Assembly: GCA_035528475.1 (NCBI GenBank) | Contig: DATKYO010000069.1 | Span: 1-18,792, forward strand | DNA from: SD8 sp035528475 | GTDB taxonomy: Archaea > Halobacteriota > Methanomicrobia > Methanomicrobiales > Methanospirillaceae | Reading direction: 5' to 3' | DNA length: 18,792 bases | Shown: piece by piece, positions 14,060 to 18,792 of the stretch | Layout: each line of letters begins with the position of its first letter | Numbering within the stretch: the first letter of the stretch is position 1 | The notes under the pieces: model-generated | Database searches by the model: none | What the model saw: only the letters and a program-made list of their open reading frames with translations | What the model was told of the DNA's origin: nothing | Position numbers and translations under genes: made by a program

Positions 14060-14066
14060 AAAAAAA
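14060..14066 (-). terminator. oligo-T terminator of the PEGA/cohesin gene
   Basis: Seven A on the plus strand (seven T in the transcript) lie about 17 bases past the stop codon of the minus-strand gene. The convergent pair is therefore separated by back-to-back T-tracts within 80 bases. Confidence 0.5.
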
Positions 14067-14082
14067 TGTGTATCCGATTTCA

Positions 14083-15225
14083 TTAGAAAAATGAAGCTAT
14101 CTGTCCCACATCCGGAATAAGGAAGACCGGTACATAGGTGACCCGCCCTGTGAAGATACTGAATGTCCGGACCTCTGTCCTGTACCCTTCTACTGAGACT
14201 GTCAGTTCATGGCTCCCGGGGGCAAGCCCCACTACAATATTTGGAGCATATCCCCTGAATTCTCCATCTACCTGCACTGCTGCCCCTACAGGCATTGAAA
14301 TTACCCACAGGCTCCCCGATGATCCGGGCGGTTCTCCCGGCGAGGTAGTTGGGACGGACGTAGTTGGCGAAGTGGTCGGTACCGTTGTGACAACGGTGGT
14401 AGACGTCGTTGTCGGGACGGTCGTCACCTGGGTGGTCGCAGCAGTTGTAGGAGATGTACCTATGACCAGGTATACCTTGGGTGGAGTGACAATGCCGCCT
14501 ACAGGGACATTTACAGGGAATGTCACCGTCTGGTAGCCATCCTTCATAACGGTGAATGTCCGCACTCCTGCGGAGATACCAGGCAGGATTGCATTTGTCT
14601 TCCCCCTCACCACTCCGTCCACAAGCACGCTCGCCCCTGTTGGGTAGGAGGTGACGAATACAGTTCCAAATCCTGCAGGAGCGGTGGTCGGTACCGTCGT
14701 GGTCGCCGTTGTCGTCGGTGTCGTGGTCGGTACCGTCGTGGGAGTTCCGATGGTAATAATACCAGGAATTACAGCTGCTGGGATCTGGTTTCCAAGTTCA
14801 TTGTGCAGCTGGGTCAACGCAACCTGCAACGTGGTGGTCCCTGTTGCATCACCCCTGATAGTCACGGTCCCCAGGTTTACGTTGGTGGCACCGATTCCGA
14901 TCACATTTCCGAAATCAGCCACTTTTATCCAGACTGAATCCGCAGGAACTGAACCGTTCTGCTGAATCCCCGGAATATTAGGTGCCCAGGGAGGAAGGGT
15001 GACTGCGACAATCTCAGCCTTTGACGGGTCGCCCAGACTTATTGTGATGTTGAATCCTGAAAGGCCGGTGGGCAATGTATCTACAGTGATGGGGAAATCC
15101 CCGCTCTGGCCAACAGAACTGATAGTTCCTCCGCTGGCAGTAACTGTTGAGGCCTGTGCACCGCCTGCAAGGGCTGCAAGCAGAATAAGCAGGGTGATAA
15201 TCGGGATGGCTGTTTTACTTGACAT
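14083..15225 (-). CDS. secreted cohesin-like and double PEGA-domain protein with Thr-rich linkers
   Basis: A 380-residue exported protein. Signal peptide: residues 1-25 (TAIPIITLLILLAALAGGAQA, cleavage probably after AQA). Residues 27-158 form a cohesin-like beta domain (LPTGLSGFNITISLGDPSKAE, then VTLPPWAPN, VWIKVADFGNVIGIGATN, GTVTIRGDATGTTTLQV). A Thr/Pro linker (161-184), a PEGA domain (187-256, SYPTGASVLVDGVVRGKTN, KDGYQT), a longer Thr/Val/Pro linker (257-304) and a second PEGA domain (306-370, MPVGAAVQVDGEFRGYAPN, EGYRTEV) follow. PEGA domains are surface-associated modules found in archaeal S-layer-type proteins. I see no transmembrane anchor or PGF-CTERM-like sorting signal at the C-terminus. 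The linkers are likely O-glycosylated (inference). A GAGGT site lies seven bases before the ATG. Its cohesin-like domain closely resembles the one in the dockerin-bearing neighbour. Confidence 0.85.
   Translation of the reverse strand: MSSKTAIPIITLLILLAALAGGAQASTVTASGGTISSVGQSGDFPITVDTLPTGLSGFNITISLGDPSKAEIVAVTLPPWAPNIPGIQQNGSVPADSVWIKVADFGNVIGIGATNVNLGTVTIRGDATGTTTLQVALTQLHNELGNQIPAAVIPGIITIGTPTTVPTTTPTTTATTTVPTTAPAGFGTVFVTSYPTGASVLVDGVVRGKTNAILPGISAGVRTFTVMKDGYQTVTFPVNVPVGGIVTPPKVYLVIGTSPTTAATTQVTTVPTTTSTTVVTTVPTTSPTTSVPTTSPGEPPGSSGSLWVISMPVGAAVQVDGEFRGYAPNIVVGLAPGSHELTVSVEGYRTEVRTFSIFTGRVTYVPVFLIPDVGQIASFF
14684..14741 (-). repeat. 19-bp direct repeat in Thr-linker coding sequence
   Basis: GTGGTCGGTACCGTCGTGG occurs at 14684-14702 and again at 14723-14741, 39 bases apart and in frame. 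It codes for the first Thr/Pro linker (the protein strand is the complement). Related GTCGT/GTTGT triplet-type repeats recur at 14346-14450 in the second linker, a sign of slippage or unequal exchange. Confidence 0.75.
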
Positions 15226-15428
15226 GAATTTACCTCTCTTTGTGTGTATTTTGCCCGATTGAGAGAATTGAATCCCTCTCCTGGCGAATGCTCGGTAATT
15301 TTGGGTTATTCTTTATTCTATTTAAATGCAATGCATAAAATAGCCGGATATGCTTAATCGCACCGTTATTATGCCCCATTTCCGGATAGAGTTCGTGGTA
15401 TGCCATGATCATCATAAAAAAATTGAGA
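15226..15428 (-). promoter_or_regulatory. intergenic region with promoter of the cohesin/PEGA gene
   Basis: This 203-base gap holds no credible gene. CATTTAAATAG on the minus strand (complement of 15318-15328) is a good archaeal TATA box; a start near 15297 would give a leader of about 70 bases. Directly upstream of the TATA box, at 15326-15336, is the odd palindrome ATGCA-a-TGCAT, in the BRE/operator position. The smaller surface gene can thus be expressed separately from the larger one upstream. Confidence 0.5.
15416..15422 (-). terminator. oligo-T terminator of the large surface-protein gene
   Basis: Seven A on the plus strand (T7 in the transcript) start about six bases past the stop codon of the minus-strand gene, with no clear hairpin. 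Confidence 0.55.
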
Positions 15429-18400
15429 TTAGACCTTGTTGAAGAGGAGAATAAGGTCATTGAAATCTATTATCCCGTTTCCATTGTAGTCGAAGAGCAT
15501 TATCGGTTCGTAGAGCTCGATCCACCACATGTAGTTGAAGTAGAGCACCACATCGGCGAAGTCAATGTCCCCGTTTCCGTTTAAGTCCCAGTAGAGCTGG
15601 TCGCCGTCAGGGTCCGTGGGTGGCACGACCAATCCAGGAAGCGGAAGAAGCGTGACTACTCTTACCTGGCCAGGAATAGTACGGGTGACGAGGTTTGATC
15701 CGGTATCGGTGCTCATCTTGTTGACCGAGATGTTAATCGTGGTATTCATCTCGGCCTCGCCTGTGGTGTCAAACGAGAGCATAAGTATATTCGTGTCTCC
15801 CGGATTCACCTGGCCGGTGATATCAGCAGCCTTTATATTGATAATCGGTGCAGGCAGGGTGCTGTCCAGTGACTGGTTCAGTGCCCATGGCGGGAACGTG
15901 ACATTAGTAATGTTCGCTGCACTGGTATCGTCGAAGAAGACAGACATGTTGTATCCTGATAACCCGAACTCAGCAATCTCAAGATAGATCTGCATGGGGG
16001 TCGTGTCGTTGGTTGGAATGATTACCGGGTCGGGCACGAATGTCAGGTTGGGCAGAATGGCGACTGATATATAGCCTGTACGGGTCAGTACGTCAAATCC
16101 ATAGATGTTGGATATGTTCAGGCTGACGTCAAAAACCCCTGCATCGGTGTAGGTATGCAGAATGCTTGCATTCGTGGTCAGGTTGGTCACATTTCCGTCA
16201 CCGAAGTCCCAAGACCAGTTTGTGGCATTCCCCATGGAGTAATCAGTGAAGTTTACTGTGAAAGGTTTGTAGCCAGTTGTGTTGTCTGCGGTGAAATTGG
16301 CCAGCAATTGCTGTCCCACGTTGATATAGAACGTCTCGTTTGACCAGTTATAGCCGCAGCCATTACTTGCATTGAAACTGATGTTGTAGGCTCCGGTCGC
16401 AACGTAGGTGTAGACCGGATTCTGGAGAGTTGAGTTGTTCCCGTCACCAAACTCCCAGTACCAGGTATCAGGATATCCTGACGAGTTATCGGTAAACTGC
16501 ACCGTGAGCGGCGAGAACCCGACCGTGACATTCGTGGTGAAATTAGCAATTGGTGTCTCATTCACCATGATATAATCGAACTTCGTGGTCTCATTTGTGC
16601 CGAAGAAACTGGTCACATTGAGAGTCACATTGAACACACCGGCCTGTGTGTAGGTGTGCAGGATACTGGCGTTTGTGGTGACATTGGTCATGTTCCCGTC
16701 ACCAAAGTCCCAGGACCAGTTGGTCGGTGACCCCAGGCCGAATGCGGGCGTTGTCCAATCAGTGAAGTTTACGGTGAGGTTCCTGCAACCGTTTGTGACA
16801 TTTGCGGTGAAATTCGGTATCAGGTTCGGCCCCACATAGATATACTGGTATGAGGTATTGTTGCACCCGTCCAGGTTGCACACCGTAAGGTTGACCGTGT
16901 AGTTACCGATTGCCTCGTAAGTATGAGTGTTATTCTGGTCGGCAGATGTGTTGCCGTCACCAAACTCCCAGGCCCATGTGATGGGGGATCCTGTCGAGGT
17001 GTCAGTAAAGTTCACCGCGAGTGGGACAAACCCGATTGTCGGGTCTGCGGTGAAGTTTGCCACAGGGAGTATTCTTGCTATCCTGGTGATGAACGCATCC
17101 GCATTACGTATTGCAGGTGAACCGGCCAGCTGCGACTGATAGGCGTTCAGTACCGGGAAGTCCAGGGACTGTGTATATCCTGTCAATGTCATATTGCCGG
17201 AATCATCAACGACTATGGCATGCCCCTCGTCATAGTAGGACCCTCCGAAATAGGTGGAGAATTCGAGGATGCTTCCGTTCGCTGCCAGCTGGGTGATAAA
17301 CGGATCCGGAACCACACCCATCAGGTTTGCCTGGATGGGGCGCTCGGTAGGGAAGTCGGGGGAGATTGTGTATCCGGTCACGTAGGCCCTGGAGAGGTTG
17401 TCAACCGCAATTGCATAACCTTTCTCCTCGTTTCTCCCTCCGAGGTAAGTCGAGTAATTCACAGCGCTTCCCGTGGGATTCATCTTGGTGACGAAGGCGT
17501 CCCATTTTCCGCCGCCGTACGTTTTCTGGAACGCATAAAGACTCACCGGGAAAGATTGCGCGAGAGGTGGAGATGGTGAATCGGTATACCCAGTAACGTA
17601 GGCATCACCGGCCATGTCCACCGCGATTCCCCGGCCTCCTTCATATCCGAAACCGCCGAGGTATGTGGAATAGGTGAGGCTTGATGCCATTGAATCAAAT
17701 TTGGTGATGAAGGCATCGGCGCTCCCACGGAGATTTTTCCTGAACGCGGTGGCCGATGTCGGGAATATAAACGAGCTGGTAGTCCCGGTCACAAAGACAT
17801 TATCTGATGAATCGAGCGCGACTGCGTATCCTGCATCATTCTGCGCTCCGCCGAGGTAGGTGGAGAATACAAGAGTAGAACCTCCCGAGATCCGTGATAC
17901 AAAGGCATCCGTCCCTCCTGCCAGTGCAGCCTGGTAAGCGCCTGCCACAGGGAAATCTGTTGATGCAGTCAGACCGGCTATTACCGGTTGGTCATCCGAA
18001 CGCAACACGATACCATATGCCTGATCGGTTTTGTTTCCTCCCAGGAACGTGGAGAATACCAGTGCCCCGCCGGTGGAATCCAGGCGGGTGATAAACGCAT
18101 CGGACAGGTTGGATTTCGTTGGCTGGTAGGCACTCAAGTTCGGGAAATCTGCCGAGTAGGTATATCCCGTGATTGTGGCCTCATAACTTGGGTTGACCGC
18201 AATATCCATTCCGAAGTCATCGCCGCACCCGCCAATATATGTAAAGTAGGCCAGCTGGGTTCCGTCAGGGGTCAGTTTGGTGATGTAGGCATCTTTTCCA
18301 CCAGCAAGGCTCTCCTGGTAGATCGAGATCAATGGGAGGACGATATTGGTAGATTCCGTATAACCGGTAATATAAGCGCTTCCCGTATCATCAACGTCTA

Positions 18401-18792
18401 CACCGTAGCCCATATCATCACTGGTTCCCCCGAAATAGGTGGAATAATCAAGATAAGGGTCGATGACCACAGGATATGCCCCATTATACTCTCCCAGCAC
18501 GAATCCGACCATATCCTCACCAATCAGTTCGTACCTGCAGGCCACCTCCACCTGCTTCCCGTTGATCTCCTGGTAGCAGACCGGTGAGGTCTCGGTCAGA
18601 ACTCCCGTAGGCGTGGTAACCACAAGCTCGCCCGACGTCCCCAGGGACAGCCTTTCCTGACCACTGTATTTCATTACAATGGACCCTGAATCAGCTGCAG
18701 GTGCAAGGATAAACTCCCTTTTGAGGGATCCCTGGTCTCCTCTGAATACAAGGTCGATGCCCGGGAGGATTTCCTCATATGCAACCGCGCCA
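15429..18792 (-). CDS. large secreted protein: DUF7948-like region, seven-bladed propeller, four PKD, cohesin-like, dockerin (5' end cut off)
   Basis: The frame stays open to the window edge, so the N-terminus and signal peptide lie outside; about 1120 residues are visible. Internal ATG 18674 is not the start. In order: a DUF7948-like region (18792 to about 18460; ILPGIDLVFRGDQGSLKREF, VVIDPYLDYSTY); seven SBBP repeats (about 18456-17075) with S/F-T-Y-L/F-GG openings and AYVTGYT-type cores; four PKD domains (about 17070-16060) with WxWxFGDGN and HTYxxxGxYxVxL; a cohesin-like domain (about 16056-15640; FGLSGYNMSVFFDDTSA, TFPPWALN); and a C-terminal dockerin (about 15614-15432). The dockerin has two EF-hand-like loops, DLNGNGDIDFAD (15587-15552) and DYNGNGIIDFND (15491-15456), each with D/N/N/D/D at positions 1, 3, 5, 9 and 12. 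Likely an extracellular, calcium-stabilised, adhesion- or scaffold-type protein rich in N-x-S/T glycosylation sites. No catalytic domain is visible. Confidence 0.9.
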   Translation of the reverse strand, partial: GAVAYEEILPGIDLVFRGDQGSLKREFILAPAADSGSIVMKYSGQERLSLGTSGELVVTTPTGVLTETSPVCYQEINGKQVEVACRYELIGEDMVGFVLGEYNGAYPVVIDPYLDYSTYFGGTSDDMGYGVDVDDTGSAYITGYTESTNIVLPLISIYQESLAGGKDAYITKLTPDGTQLAYFTYIGGCGDDFGMDIAVNPSYEATITGYTYSADFPNLSAYQPTKSNLSDAFITRLDSTGGALVFSTFLGGNKTDQAYGIVLRSDDQPVIAGLTASTDFPVAGAYQAALAGGTDAFVSRISGGSTLVFSTYLGGAQNDAGYAVALDSSDNVFVTGTTSSFIFPTSATAFRKNLRGSADAFITKFDSMASSLTYSTYLGGFGYEGGRGIAVDMAGDAYVTGYTDSPSPPLAQSFPVSLYAFQKTYGGGKWDAFVTKMNPTGSAVNYSTYLGGRNEEKGYAIAVDNLSRAYVTGYTISPDFPTERPIQANLMGVVPDPFITQLAANGSILEFSTYFGGSYYDEGHAIVVDDSGNMTLTGYTQSLDFPVLNAYQSQLAGSPAIRNADAFITRIARILPVANFTADPTIGFVPLAVNFTDTSTGSPITWAWEFGDGNTSADQNNTHTYEAIGNYTVNLTVCNLDGCNNTSYQYIYVGPNLIPNFTANVTNGCRNLTVNFTDWTTPAFGLGSPTNWSWDFGDGNMTNVTTNASILHTYTQAGVFNVTLNVTSFFGTNETTKFDYIMVNETPIANFTTNVTVGFSPLTVQFTDNSSGYPDTWYWEFGDGNNSTLQNPVYTYVATGAYNISFNASNGCGYNWSNETFYINVGQQLLANFTADNTTGYKPFTVNFTDYSMGNATNWSWDFGDGNVTNLTTNASILHTYTDAGVFDVSLNISNIYGFDVLTRTGYISVAILPNLTFVPDPVIIPTNDTTPMQIYLEIAEFGLSGYNMSVFFDDTSAANITNVTFPPWALNQSLDSTLPAPIINIKAADITGQVNPGDTNILMLSFDTTGEAEMNTTINISVNKMSTDTGSNLVTRTIPGQVRVVTLLPLPGLVVPPTDPDGDQLYWDLNGNGDIDFADVVLYFNYMWWIELYEPIMLFDYNGNGIIDFNDLILLFNKV
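16141..16729 (-). repeat. duplicated two-PKD unit (about 501-bp period)
   Basis: The stretch from 16141 to about 16226 recurs, with scattered substitutions, from 16642 to about 16728. It encodes GDGN-x-TN-x-TTNASILHTYT-x-AG in the second and fourth PKD domains, while the first and third PKDs lack the TTNASIL insertion. A period of 501 bases equals two PKD modules, which suggests that a PKD pair was duplicated as a unit. Confidence 0.65.
17075..18456 (-). repeat. seven SBBP beta-propeller repeats
   Basis: The YSTYFGG-type motif starts recur near 18456, 18254, 18061, 17874, 17680, 17461 and 17266, about 187-218 bases (62-73 residues) apart. In protein they read YSTYFGG, YFTYIGG, FSTFLGG, FSTYLGG, YSTYLGG, YSTYLGG and FSTYFGG. 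Exactly seven copies fit one closed seven-bladed propeller. Confidence 0.8.

Noticed and set aside
14340..14745. Repetitive DNA in the PEGA gene as a CRISPR-like or satellite array
   Set aside because: The repeats are in frame, encode Thr/Pro linkers and have no regular spacer structure.
15230..15460. 76-codon minus-strand frame spanning the gap between the two surface genes
   Set aside because: It overlaps the end of the large gene and the promoter region of the next, and shows no domain or credible start.
17075..18456. Regular ~195-bp periodicity as a DNA-level tandem array
   Set aside because: Only the protein motif is periodic; DNA identity between copies is low, as expected for old beta-propeller blades.
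18672..18674. ATG at 18674 as the start of the large surface gene
   Set aside because: The frame stays open to the window edge and codes for more of the DUF7948-like region (ILPGIDLVFRGDQ), and no signal peptide follows this ATG.

Overview
This window looks like chromosome from a hydrogenotrophic methanogen, most likely order Methanomicrobiales (a Methanoregula-like organism is my best guess). The grounds are an Mmp10 methyl-coenzyme M reductase arginine methyltransferase, the rare methanogen-type (type 2) seryl-tRNA synthetase, archaeal ribosomal proteins S15 and S3Ae, an archaeal phosphoglycerate mutase, HypF for [NiFe]-hydrogenase maturation, and secreted PKD/PEGA/cohesin/dockerin surface proteins. 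I see no insertion sequence, CRISPR array, tRNA or rRNA.

Layout. (1) 17-1246: mmp10. (2) 1247-1462: an intergenic region with a T-rich terminator and then a strikingly structured RNA leader just before rps15. It is a bulged hairpin followed by a four-helix junction closed by a 12-bp perfect stem. (3) 1463-5482: a tightly packed + strand operon rps15 - DHH/RecJ-like - pcc1 (KEOPS) - serS (type 2) - rps3ae, with gaps or overlaps of a few bases, joining translation, tRNA modification and nucleic acid processing. (4) 5615-7713: apgM, overlapped by one base by an unassigned methyltransferase-like gene. (5) 7763-8344: a two-helix membrane protein with a bacterial-PH domain, converging on the next block. 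(6) 11713-8363, minus strand: an overlapping three-gene unit of two winged-helix regulators and a zinc-finger DEAD/DEAH helicase. (7) 11771-14002, plus strand: hypF, divergent from that unit, with apparently overlapping promoters. (8) 15225-14083 and 18792-15429, minus strand: two secreted surface proteins. The smaller has a cohesin-like domain and two PEGA domains on Thr-rich linkers. The larger (N-terminus cut by the window edge) has a DUF7948-like region, a seven-repeat beta-propeller, four PKD domains, a cohesin-like domain of the same type, and a C-terminal dockerin.

The two most interesting signals are the rps15 leader RNA and the adjacent cohesin/dockerin pair. The leader has a possible alternative helix and an apical CUCC loop complementary to the rps15 Shine-Dalgarno, so it may be an archaeal S15 autoregulatory element. 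The surface pair could form a calcium-dependent extracellular assembly. Functions are read from motifs and remembered families; no search or folding program was run.
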